Assembly: GCA_004151065.3 (NCBI GenBank)
Contig: NWUY0303871295.1
Coordinates: forward strand, 1 to 10,093
Reading direction: 5' to 3'
Origin: Larix sibirica
Taxonomy: Eukaryota; Streptophyta; Pinopsida; Pinales; Pinaceae
Length of the DNA: 10,093 nt
Below the pieces are notes generated by a model. The model made no database searches and was not told the origin of the DNA. It saw only the letters and a program-made list of their open reading frames with translations. Positions 1-7,983 of the stretch are shown piece after piece (position 1 is the stretch's first letter; each line of letters begins with the position of its first letter). The position numbers and the translations under genes were made by a program.

Positions 1-350
1 TGTACTTGGTGAAGAGAAGAAGAGGAGGAGACATCTTGCCTTGAGGACATGCTTGTGTGATGCATACTTGTTGGAGCTCCTTGCAGTAAACTAGGGTTTT
101 CACTATTTTTCCTAGCTAAGGTTTTGGAGAGATAGGGGAATCTACTAGCCTTGTGATTAGGCTATGGTGTGTATATGAACTTCATCTTTATGCATATTAA
201 TGAGATTTCCAGCTGTTCAATACTTGTGTAAATTGCAAATTTGATTTTCAGTAATTTATATTCATCATGGCTTGTAGATACCAACATTATATGTCCTGTT
301 GATTTAACATAAGTATAGGGTAAATGTTTTAAGTGATTTAACATTCATAT
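1..350. other. Intergenic stretch, no gene recognised
   Basis: I see no convincing coding frame on either strand. The first 60 bases are purine-rich (GAAGAGAAGAAGAGGAGGAG). The segment 90-130 contains a TAGGGTTTT and a related CTAAGGTTTT, which are common motifs in plant promoters, UTRs and retroelement ends and are not diagnostic. On the minus strand this stretch lies directly downstream of the apparent start of the LINE-A reverse transcriptase, but I could not recognise the expected next RT motifs (the Q-x-[AG]-F-x-x-G-R block). LINE-A therefore appears to be broken or decayed beyond recognition here. Confidence 0.6.
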
Positions 351-406
351 TGAAGAATATAAGGGCAGTTTTGCTGGTGTTTTTACAACTGTCATAAGTG
401 TTTTTA

Positions 407-447
407 GATCTTATATATGAATAATAATATTGCCCTAGAGGTCTGAA
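407..447 (-). pseudogene. Probable start of LINE-A reverse transcriptase domain
   Basis: The minus strand reads ISFRPL (ending at 436) and, 20 bases further on in another frame, IYKI (407-415). This spacing fits the FRPISLCNxxYKI block that opens RT domains of plant LINEs, allowing one frameshift. The distance from the endonuclease SDH motif (about 650 bp) is also close to the expected spacer. The match is short, and the downstream RT motifs, including the catalytic YADD box, are not seen before the window edge, so this remains a suggestion. Confidence 0.38.
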
Positions 448-647
448 ACTTATTGGAACACATTGGTATCTTTTCTCTTGAATTGACTAGTGGATTAGGG
501 TTGTTAAGAGTTGAAATATAGTCCATTCTTGTTGTTGTTTTGTTTATATTGCATAATAGCTCTATGGTTGAAAATTTATAGGGTTAAGATCCGGGAAGCC
601 TCTGGGAAAAGAGGTGAAATTTTTGAATTGCATGAGAAACATCAATC

Positions 648-930
648 CACAGAAATTTCTATAGCTTCTTTAGAGTCCAGAGCTTTAAATAAAGCTGTTT
701 TAGGTCGATCCTCAGTTTTGAACTAGTGCAGTTGTGCTTGTAATTGAGCATCTCTCACTTGACAAACATCATCCACCCAAAGCACCTTTGCACCACAAGC
801 TTGCTTTTTGTCATCATAGTAGGCCCATTGTAATTCCTGCATGAGTCCCTTTAGCTCGTTGAGTAATGCATTTTTACAATTGTGATGAGTGTGGCCAATT
901 TGCTTGCGATATTTGCTAAAAAAGGCCACC
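648..930 (-). pseudogene. LINE-A ORF2 endonuclease-RT spacer relic
   Basis: On the minus strand an open stretch (929-723) rich in Lys, Gln and Leu is followed, after one stop, by FKTEDRPKTALFKALDSKEA. In plant LINEs the region before the RT ends in a (G)AQxRSRxxWhKxGD(R/E)-x-T/S-K-x-F-F block. Here the equivalent reads AQLQAQLH-stop-FKTEDRPKTALFKAL, where the stop (TAG) stands at the position of the usual Trp (TGG). The same block in LINE-B reads MGA-stop-VLSYLQW and, in its second copy, WIKEGDEG, so the two relics support each other. The coding signal is weaker than in the endonuclease. A plus-strand open frame of 71 codons (511-726) partly overlaps and is treated as antisense. Confidence 0.6.
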
Positions 931-1095
931 TTTCAAGGGATGGCATCTCCCTATTAGCCCATCCAGCTATTCTCTCTGCACGACATGAGAATCAAATTCC
1001 AAACTGTATGGATACAAGCCAAGCAACTCAGGGATCACATGTGTAGAACATGAAGGATATAGCGGATCAGAGGTATTCACATGCATTGAACTCTA

Positions 1096-1785
1096 GATGG
1101 GTTGATGGTCAGATAGAGTGATGTGCCAACGTGTATTGGCTGACCTTTAGAGGTGTGAAATTAGGAAGAATTTTTTCATAAGAGAAGGGTTGTATTAATA
1201 TTTTGGTAGATTTGGTTTCTAATGTTTTTCTAGGTCTAACGGGTCTTGTCGTTGATATTGTTTAGGGTCATACAACCCATGGTGGGCTTTCCAAGCTAGC
1301 CAAGGTTCTTTTTCCTCAATTGGTAGGCACATTGACAATGCCCCTTCGTTTTCCTCTTGTCACTCAACTATGTTCAAATTACCACAGACAAGCCAAGGGG
1401 CATCAAGGAGATTATTTACCATCCATCACTAGATTGTTGCATGTTCCTCGAGTCTTTATAGGCATAGATATTGCACAAGCCTAACAGTTGGTCATCCAAA
1501 TTGAGCAAAATCCATATAAATCTTTGAGATGGTTCAGATCGCCAATCAGCAATAGCACCAACAAACTGTGGCGAGACCAAAATAGCAATGTCGCCTTTTC
1601 CCTCGAAATGATTAGAGTAAAAGTACTTAGCCCTTGGCCAAATTACTAATAGGGCAATATGAAGCAAGAACCCTACAATTTTGACTTCTTGCAAAACATG
1701 GCATGTCTATCCCACCGACAAACATCAATGCCTAGTGGAGAATGCATTTTCTTCTAGTGTCATTTAAGCCCTAAACATTCCACCA
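1096..1785 (-). pseudogene. LINE-A ORF2 endonuclease (APE/EEP-type) relic
   Basis: In an active LINE this domain nicks the target DNA strand to prime reverse transcription. Motifs on the minus strand, in order: WWNV-stop-GLN (1762-1785, the WNVRGLN block with its Arg codon now TAG); LQEVKI (about 1682-1696, the LQETK metal-binding Glu block); KGDIAILVSP (about 1600, usually GGVAILW); FIWILLNL and CNIYA (about 1450-1510, the NIYAP block); WLVCGNLNIVE (1363-1395, the GDFNxVE block with the catalytic Asp now Asn); a W-x-x-W region near 1280; and LSDHQPI (1096-1119, the SDH block with the general-base His). The longest uninterrupted stretch is 1416-1694. Stops and at least one frameshift show it is dead. 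Confidence 0.88.
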
Positions 1786-2281
1786 GGTCAATTTCATTTA
1801 AGAACTTGTAGCATCTTGCATCTCTGCCTTAATATGCTCGAGATCTCAGAGAGGATGGAAGGAATTAGTTGTAGGAGATGAATTCAACCAAAAATCACCA
1901 AGAGTCACTCATTGTGGCCCCTTGTGGTGGTCCTCAGCATCAAAAACAACTTCAATTTATGGGTGGAGGAATGCTAGAGAAGAGCACACTCTTTATCCAC
2001 CACCTCCTTGAATCGTGGCACCAAGTGGTGCTGTATTGGCTACCTTAGTCATTGACTGACCGGGGTCTGAGTGCCATTGTGGTCCTGGGGGTCAAAGCCT
2101 TGGAGTCAAGGTCTTTGGGGAAAAGGATTTGCCTGCATCATTCCCTTCTTTTTTACAGACTACTTTAGTCTAGAGTCTAGACACCTCCACCCACATTCGT
2201 TGCTTGGGGAGCTTTGGTGGCATGATGGGTTTGTGTTAGTGGCTCTATCTTTGGTTCGACCTAGGTCATAAGCAGGAAAAC
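1786..2281 (-). other. LINE-A ORF1 tail / inter-ORF region, mostly unreadable
   Basis: This stretch lies between the ORF1 CCHC knuckle and the first endonuclease motif of ORF2, where plant LINEs carry a variable, low-conservation ORF1 tail and the ORF1-ORF2 junction. I recognise no domain. A minus-strand frame with the acidic/histidine run VVFDAEDHHKGPQ (about 1900-1945) is open but unassigned. A plus-strand open frame at 2071-2271 overlaps it and looks like an antisense accident. Confidence 0.45.
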
Positions 2282-2800
2282 ACAAATGCGATGACTTGGG
2301 CTTTGACAAAGAAAGCAGGTGTTGGGCAAAATGATGTAGTGAACCGGTTGGTGGTGGACCCAGTTACCAATCTTGATAAGCACAAACTCTTTCAGGTGTT
2401 TTGACAAGTTAACACTAATGCAAACTTTGCGTTGAGGCTGGGGGTAGAAAAAGCGCTTGTCTCATGGCAGATAAATTCCCCTAGAAGGGTTGCAATCCGC
2501 TTAAGGGGTGGGTATGATTGCCTTGGGAGGTTGGGGGGAATCCACCCAGAGTAGGCAAGTTAGTTGGGCATCTTTTTTAGCAGAGAAATCATGGGTCCAG
2601 TGGGAAAAACTACCAAGGTATTTTTACAAATCCAAAGGCCAGCAAAGCATGATTTCATGCACATGGGCTGGGTCACTGAACTGAAACAGGAAGAAATCCT
2701 TGATTGCACTGTGGGTATGGGTGTAGTGCCAGTTGTGTGTCTCCCACATCTCTTGGATCTAGTTCCAGATCATCAACTCGTGAGGCACCTGTGCCATGTT
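2282..2800 (-). pseudogene. LINE-A ORF1 relic: DUF4283 RNA-binding domain plus CCHC zinc knuckle
   Basis: In LINEs this protein binds the element RNA and acts as a chaperone in the RNP. Reading the minus strand across several frames, I see in order: DFFLFQFSDPAHVHEIM (about 2700), then the segment SFSHWTHDFSAKKDAQLT, LWVD followed by PNLP (about 2530-2560), and RIATLLGEFICHE (about 2470-2500). This matches the DUF4283 pattern of a G/FFLFxF strand, an aromatic Wxx-F, WVxLPNLP and IAxxLGxF. After another frameshift come FVLIKIGNW, QPVHYIILPNT and then CFLCQSPSHRIC at 2282-2317. The knuckle is C-x2-C-x4-H-x2-C, two residues short of the normal C-x2-C-x4-H-x4-C. At least two frameshifts break the frame. 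The N-terminus before position 2800 is not clear. Confidence 0.82.
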
Positions 2801-2819
2801 ATCAGAACTGGATCAGAAC

Positions 2820-3347
2820 CAGCTAAACTGGTCGGTCAAGCCAGTTTTGGGGGTTTTCTGGGCAGAATTAGCCCCTCAAATCATAAGGACTGGTTTTGGT
2901 TTGAACTAGCCCACAACTGGTTAAAGTTGGCCGGTTCAAGCCAAAATCAATCAAAACCAGTCGGGTTGACTAGTTTTGTACTGGTGCACTTCCTTCACCC
3001 AAAAAATAAAAAAATTCGGATGATTATGTAGTTTGAAACTTTGATTTGATTGTAGACTATAGTATGATTATTTTTGGATTTTGTAGGCCATTTAGAGCCT
3101 CAATGTAGTTGTATTTTGGTTCAGATATGTATTGCACTCGGTGCGATTTTGCTATATTCACCCTTACAATGATACAGGGAAAACTTTTCATATTTGTCTA
3201 ATGGTTTGGATTCACATGGATGTAAAAGTTCTTTTATTTATATTTCAAAATTTGAATATTTTATGTATTTTTTGGTCGACCGGTCTCCAGTTTTTTACCA
3301 GTTTCAGTTTTTGGGGTTGACCGGTTTGGTCACCGGTCCAATTTTGA
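2820..3347. repeat. Degenerate ACCGGT / AACCAG repeat patchwork
   Basis: Two clusters of short motifs built on (A)ACCGGTY and its C-to-T decay product ACCAGTY lie at about 2820-2985 and 3275-3347, on both strands. They flank about 290 bp of AT-rich DNA. The segment 2962-2985 (CGGGTTGACTAGTTTTG...) resembles 3313-3337 (GGGGTTGACCGGTTTGG...), giving an imperfect direct repeat about 351 bp apart. Such CCGGTT-rich sequence occurs in LTRs and hAT-like non-autonomous elements of plants, but I cannot define termini or target-site duplications. A sequence ending GGTGTTACA at 3355-3363 resembles an LTR end, with no matching start found. Confidence 0.5.
2888..2962. repeat. Imperfect inverted repeat (hairpin) inside the ACCGGT patchwork
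   Basis: The left arm 2888-2906 (GACTGGTTTTGGTTTGAAC) is complementary to the right arm 2934-2962, which begins GTTCAAGCC and ends AAAACCAGTC. The right arm carries about ten extra bases in its middle. The loop is about 27 bases. It could fold as a stem-loop or mark head-to-head copies of the same short motif. Confidence 0.55.
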
Positions 3348-3359
3348 TAATATTAGGTG

Positions 3360-4240
3360 TTACAAAATAACCCAGGATTGAGCCCTCCCTGAACAAATTA
3401 CACAATCTATTATATTCAGAATCAAGGAATTCAATATCAAGAGGAGGGTCATTAACTCATGATACACCTTTGGGACATTTTTTTTGAAGCCTTCATTGTC
3501 ATTTCCGTTCTCTAGACCAGTAGCAGTACCAAAAATGACAATGGCTTTTTTGGGGAAGGCCATATTGCCTCCCCTTATGACAGAAAGGCCGTGGTTGGAC
3601 AGACCAGCCAAGTTGGCCAAGTTGCAGTGAATGCAAAAAGACCACAATTACTTTGCAATTACTTCACAATAGTGCCATGGATCACAATTCCTCAAGTCAC
3701 AGTTCTAGCAATCAAAACCCAAGCTCACCAAAATTTCTCATGAACTTGCTTTGTCTATCATAATTCAAGTGGCTTGAAGAAGCAATTCATATCAAAACTA
3801 CTTAGTCTAGTCCTACTATCTTAGTTACTATTGCATTAATCAGTCATTCCTTACTCCACCTCCAACGCCCTACTCCCTTTGTTGTTAGAGGTATTGTGTT
3901 GGAAGATATTTTAAGGTTTCTTCCTTGGAAGGCCATGTCCCTGTCTCAATGAAATGGTCCATTCCATGTATGTTCTTTTATTCAATTCACGTTCATAGAG
4001 TTGTATGATGCCTTTTCCTTGTTGAGAAGCTCATTTTCATGTTTTTTTGAGTTTTCGTTTTTGTTGCAACAACTTCCTCATTTTTAAAATCCACAGCATG
4101 TACATGTTTGGGAGCCTTTGAATCTTGTCTCCCCATTACCAGTTTTTCTTGGCAGTTTAATTTGCTATGGAGTTAATGTTTATCTCCCCATTTTGTTTTC
4201 CAATTCGTTAATGAATTTTGCTGACTAATTTAATTGTCTT
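3360..4240. other. Unassigned region, no gene supported
   Basis: The minus strand holds an open frame of 95 codons (3360-3647) with a readable middle such as GGNMAFPKKAIVIFGTATGL, but I recognise no family in it and see no splice sites or start context that would make it a gene. On the plus strand an ATG at about 3677 opens a 28-codon Ser/Asn-rich frame that ends in a stop, again without support. The remainder is T-rich on the plus strand from about 3960 onwards. Confidence 0.45.
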
Positions 4241-6385
4241 CCAGAGCCTGAAAAATGCAGTGAAACTCATTTGGGGCCTTGTTGACAAGTTGCAAAATTA
4301 TTTCTTATAGGTCATTATCTTATACTTTTAAGTTTTTAGCAGTGACATGATGATGTCTAATGGTGCCAAACCGTGTCAAATGCACATTTTTGCTGGTGTT
4401 ATGTATGTACTTGAAATATTATGGTAGATATGCATGTGTGTGTGAGTTGTGCTCATGCTGTTCTTTCCAAAAATATAGATTTATCTCCTTACCAGATTCT
4501 GGACAGAACTATCATCCAAATATCTTCTGTTTTATGTAGGAGAGCGAAAACATGTCATGCTTTTAGCCTGCATCAGTTTGTTTCTTGTTTTAAATTGGGC
4601 ATATGAGTGTACCACTAGAACGGAGCTTTATCTTTATTGCATTATAGAATATGAACTTTATTCAAACGTATGAGTTCCATCTTAGCTAGGCTGTGGCACC
4701 TACTGTATTCATCTCCTTACAGCCTTGCACATTGATCGTGTCCTTATTGTTCAGGGTTTCTGCTGGGAAAGTTAAATTTTGGTTGGAGCTATAAGCTTGA
4801 TTCAGTCGCTGTCTTCCACCAAAAATATAGAACTGTAGAAAAATGGATTTGCTGTTGTAGTGTCGAACTCTTGAATTTGTTAAATATACAACTTAGAGAG
4901 AACTGATAATTTTTTATTAATCTGCAAATGGCACAAAGTTCAAACCAATTTGCAACTCCAAAATAAATCTGAAAGTCTTGCAACAATAGGAACCAGCATA
5001 AAAATTGTCCGAGACTGGACTTCACCACAGAATTTTGAAAGAAACATCATAGGAATTATTAAGAAAAAGTCTTGTTTGAAATTTGATGGACATGATTAAC
5101 ATCTGAGAGCATGCTTATATGTCTGCTCTCTCTCAGTTACTATTTGAAACTTAAGACCCTTGACACAATGCACGTCTTAGCAATATAATTTTTAGCAAGT
5201 TCAGAAGCATTGGATGGGTACAAAATACTGTTTTATAACACTTTTGCATCCACTTCATTTGCATCTATATCTTCTAAATTTCTGTTTCTATGGCGCTTCT
5301 AACCACTCTGACATGGGCACAGGCTGTGATATATTCTAAAATAAAAATTGCCCAAATTTGGGTGTCAGCTGTTCAATCTTGTATACAGGTGGATTGGTCC
5401 TTGCTCCATAGTGACATTGATCGAGGAGTTTCAAGGTGGTAAATGGATGAAGATATTCGATTTTTTTTATAGTTTTTCTGCATTTATGAAACTTCATAGT
5501 ATCCAGATTTTAAAAAAGCAAGCAGGTTATATATTGATCATTGTTGAAGTTTTTGAAAGATGCTATTCTAGGATTGGTCCAAAGATATGTCCAACAGTAT
5601 AAGGCTGTGTAAGACTCACCAAGCCTCTGTTTGTAGTCATGAATTTGGAATTTGGACTATTTTTTAAAGGTTATGCCTCTGGGTAACATTGGTTCTTGAC
5701 ATTTTATCCTTGTTCTTTATATTGTTTTACTTCGATGACAATTATTGTTTTCTGCTATGTATTCTTTTTCTGCCATTATTCCATTACGATGAATATTATG
5801 TATTTATATTATTATTCTATGGTTGTGCATTATAACAAGTCAATTACGGATTGGATTGTACAATGCTGAGATGGAAGGCAGCACTGTTGCTTCAAATTTG
5901 TGCTTTATGTTGTATTTGTTTTGCAGGCTTGCAATCATTAACTTTTCGCCAAGTATTCTCTTTCATGCAACTTTTATGCTGCTTGGGATGTCACCTGTGG
6001 CAAATATTTACTATGTACCATTGAATTATCAAATTTGAACACTGCAATAATGGGTTGAACAAATACATATGGATTTAATTTAAACTAAACTTAATTATTG
6101 TCTAATCTTAGCTAAAATGTATGGCTAAATTTTAATTGCAGTGAACATTGATCAGTGATGGTCAAATTTCAGTTGTGGTTATTATGGTCAATTTTTATTT
6201 ACAATTCATAATGATGAAGGGGAGGAGGTGTTTCTGTGTAGAGATGCATGAATGGCCTTTCCTTTATATTATGGGTTATATCTGTAGACTAAAGAGTTAC
6301 GGTTGTTGGACTGACCACTTATAAGCACGAAGTGATGTTGACATGCTCTCCAATTCACAGGGATGGCGATGTATTTTCCCTGTTG
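4241..6385. other. AT-rich intron-like or intergenic DNA
   Basis: This stretch of about 2.1 kb shows no recognisable protein domain on either strand. It contains several plus-strand sites that look like plant 3' splice sites: 4243-4244 (preceded by CTGACTAAT about 20 bases upstream), 4753-4754 (TTGTTCAG), 5387-5388 (GTATACAG) and 5925-5926 (TTTGTTTTGCAG). The open stretches after them are short, and none gives a known protein. There is a low-complexity TATTATGTATTTATATTATTATTC tract near 5793-5818. It could be intron or UTR of a gene lying mainly elsewhere, or simple intergenic sequence. Confidence 0.45.
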
Positions 6386-6697
6386 TAAAATGCCACATTG
6401 CTTCTGCTTCCAAACGACAGCTCAGTCGTGAGTACAATATCCTTATAGACATGTTTTGTGAGAAGTGAAGCATCGGCTGCTCTCGAAGCAGACTTGGTAA
6501 TACTTAGCACCTTCGATGAGCTCGACAGAGTCCGGAACAGAATTCCTGCCTTGTATACAGTTGACCCTCGTTCACTCCCAGAATTTAGAAATGGAATATG
6601 CAATGCCTTTGCTGGCATGTAGACTGAAGAAACAGGTAGTTTGAAATGCTTGCACTGTCGGGCTGATGCAGAGAAAATCTGCATACAGAGATTACAC
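6386..6697 (+). pseudogene. UDP-glycosyltransferase relic (UGT85-like middle segment)
   Basis: Plant family-1 UGTs move a sugar from UDP-sugar to small molecules in the cytosol. The plus-strand frame from 6458 reads VRSEASAALEADLVILSTF, then DELDRV, RIPALYTVDPRSLPEF and, after a TAG at 6620, TEETGSLKCLHCRADA. This matches the middle of UGT85-type enzymes, which run SEA-xxA-xxAD-AIILNTFDELE, about 10 residues, then P-x-LYTxGPLSLL, and an xWKE-x-TGCLxWLD linker before SVVYVNFGS. The linker Trp positions are degraded and the YVNFGS block is barely traceable. Upstream, a possible LLLLPND (about 6400-6425) may stand for the RDLPSF block, with a TAG at 6446 in between. Neither the N-terminal acceptor half nor the PSPG sugar-donor motif (WxPQ...HCGWNS) is present nearby. 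It is a fragment of about 100 codons from an enzyme of about 480. A longer minus-strand open frame (6355-6711) covers it and is taken as antisense. Confidence 0.72.
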
Positions 6698-6808
6698 AGC
6701 AAAATATTCATACACTAGCAGCAATTTAATTACTCAGGAAAAGACACATCCACAATAAAAATTACGCAACACAAATAATTAGCAGAAGTGAACACAGAAA
6801 TCTGTAAT

Positions 6809-6819
6809 CTTTATTTATT
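6809..6819 (-). promoter_or_regulatory. Candidate polyadenylation signal (AATAAATAAAG)
   Basis: The minus strand reads AATAAATAAAG about 215 bases downstream of the TGA that ends the open frame at 7033. The distance suits a plant 3'UTR. In AT-rich DNA this motif is frequent by chance, so it supports the minus-strand exon only weakly. Confidence 0.3.
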
Positions 6820-7032
6820 ATGGATGGACCGCTCCAAGATTTCAAATTAACAGAGCCACTCTCTGTTATGCTGCACTCCCCTCAGCCTCTACAGGGCATA
6901 ACTGAGGACCGTACTCAGCCTCTCCATCATCATAACAAGAATGTTTCATAAATAGAGCTGCTCGGGAATGCCAAGGGATGAAAACCGTTCAACTGCCTTT
7001 GATTTGGTTTGTATTTGGATAAAGGAGTCTTT

Positions 7033-7449
7033 TCATATTCCATTCCCATCCGTTTCTTCATGCTCATATCCATGTGCATATATAAGGCGTTGATTAATAA
7101 CATAGGTAATCTGTTTTCTCTCAGACTTCAATGACACTAACGCTGAGGTGTACATGCAGCGGATGGTCATCAACATTAATAACTTCAGAACCATTGCTAA
7201 ACTACAGTGATTAATATTTGGCGTATATCCTTGAAGCTCACCGGTCTGTGTAGATATGCAAAGTCTGAGCCTTATCTGAATCGTGGACATCCTGTTACTT
7301 AAAGTCAAGCTGTAAAACCTCGAGTTGCTGCAATTCACAATTCTGAAGCCATATTCTTTCATTTCACCTTGAAGTAAGGCCATGTCTTGCTGTTCACTAT
7401 TATCACATCTCCAAAATACCGTGGCTTCTTCCATAGCGACCTGTGGCAC
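7033..7449 (-). pseudogene. Possible last exon of a bHLH-type regulator (ACT-like C-terminus)
   Basis: The minus strand is open from 7449 to a TGA at 7033-7035. It follows an acceptor-like TTTAGACGTGCCACAG just upstream, and an in-frame ATG lies at 7434. The stretch around residues 20-60 reads MALLQGEMKEYGFRIVNCSN, SRFYSLTL and MSTIQIRLRL. Plant bHLH proteins often end in an ACT-like fold of the form LL-x-L-EExGLxVVxxSxS-x-x-x-FYTIxxxV, which this resembles. The tail after that is unrecognised. No bHLH DNA-binding domain is visible upstream within the window, where a PPR relic sits instead, so this is an exon of a gene with a long intron, a fragment, or a false match. An AATAAATAAAG on the same strand lies about 215 bases after the stop. 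Confidence 0.35.
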
Positions 7450-7836
7450 GTCTAAATACTCGAAAAAAATCTAGATGTGCAGGATAGCTCTCTGCATCAG
7501 GGGCCCTTAGTGATTTTTATTTACTTGGGGAGCATGACGTAGTTTCTGATGGAGAGCTCACATGTGGTTTAGAAGCTTGCATGCATCCCTTCCTTTTGGT
7601 TATTCATTTGGATCTGATTCATGCCCACTCTGTGGTGCTGCCCTTTTCCTTGGAGAGGTTAAGGACATAAGCTTATTCATGTGGTGGGCACACCTTAGAA
7701 TCTTAGATGAAAGTGCTTCCACATTTTCAGTCGGGAGACTTACTCACTCATAGCAGATGGAACTCTGTTGCATAATCTGTGCTAGGTTTCCTATGATATT
7801 GTGGCCCTCCTTGGAGAACACTTCCACTGAAGGGGC

Positions 7837-7983
7837 AATTTGATCAACAAAATTCATGGTAGGTATGTCAGGGGCCATAATTTGAAGGATGCTCGCCCAG
7901 TGTTTGACGAAATATCTGAAAGAAACATTGTAACATGCGCTGCACTGGTCGAAGGATATGCTCACCAAGGGCATGGTATGAAA
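7837..7983 (+). pseudogene. Pentatricopeptide-repeat (PPR, PLS-type) protein relic
   Basis: PPR proteins bind single-stranded RNA in plastids and mitochondria. The plus-strand frame from 7837 reads [20 protein letters not shown], then [20 protein letters not shown] and YAHQGHG. This corresponds to N-x-LI-x-MYxxCGxLxDARxVFDEMxERNVVTWxALIxGYAQxGHG, the S-to-P/L motif junction of plant PLS-class PPRs. The usual Trp in VTW is Cys here, and MY/CG are IH/RG. No further repeats are recognisable upstream (there are stops at 7783 and 7828) or downstream, where the frame stays open to 8415 but no longer resembles PPR. Complete PPR proteins have ten or more repeats, so this is a short fragment. A minus-strand open frame at 7744-7974 is its antisense. 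Confidence 0.75.

Larger units (their letters stand above)
407..2800 (-). mobile_element. LINE-A: decayed plant L1-type non-LTR retrotransposon
   Basis: Reading the minus strand from about 2800 downwards, the parts of a plant LINE appear in the correct order. First comes an ORF1-like DUF4283 domain with a CCHC knuckle (2282-2800). After a weak linker comes an APE-type endonuclease (1096-1785), then the endonuclease-RT spacer with a W-h-K-x-(G/E)-D-R motif (660-930), and a probable RT beginning (407-447). Frameshifts and stops occur throughout, so no product is made. The collinear order of two ORFs is what makes this an element and not chance matches. The RT core, RNase H and 3' tail are missing or unrecognisable, and I cannot see target-site duplications. 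The 5' limit is uncertain because the sequence above 2800 is a different repeat patchwork. Confidence 0.85.

Noticed and set aside
90-130. TAGGGTTTT motifs as a telobox or interstitial telomere repeat
   Set aside because: There is a single imperfect occurrence plus a variant, with no tandem TTTAGGG array.
511-726. Plus-strand 71-codon frame (VKIREASGKRGEIFELHEKH) as a gene
   Set aside because: It lies opposite the LINE-A spacer relic, the family match is on the minus strand, and no plus-strand family is recognisable.
2564-3031. Plus-strand open frame of 155 codons, the second longest in the window
   Set aside because: Its first third is antisense to the LINE-A DUF4283 relic and the rest runs through the ACCGGT repeat patchwork. 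The protein has no recognisable domain.
3355-3363. GGTGTTACA as the end of an LTR (TG...CA type)
   Set aside because: No matching start, partner LTR, primer binding site or target-site duplication could be found in the window.
3677-3763. Short Ser/Asn-rich frame from an ATG on the plus strand as a first exon
   Set aside because: It is only 28 codons, has no domain and no donor site of note, and the composition can arise by chance.
5348-5602. Plus-strand 84-codon frame beginning before a TATACAG acceptor-like site
   Set aside because: It is AT-rich and Ile/Phe/Lys-biased, as expected for random AT-rich DNA, with no recognisable motif.
6355-6711. Minus-strand open frame of 118 codons with an acceptor-like site and a downstream AATAAA near 6195
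   Set aside because: It is antisense to the UGT relic on the plus strand, which has clear family motifs. The Ser-rich translation matches nothing I know.
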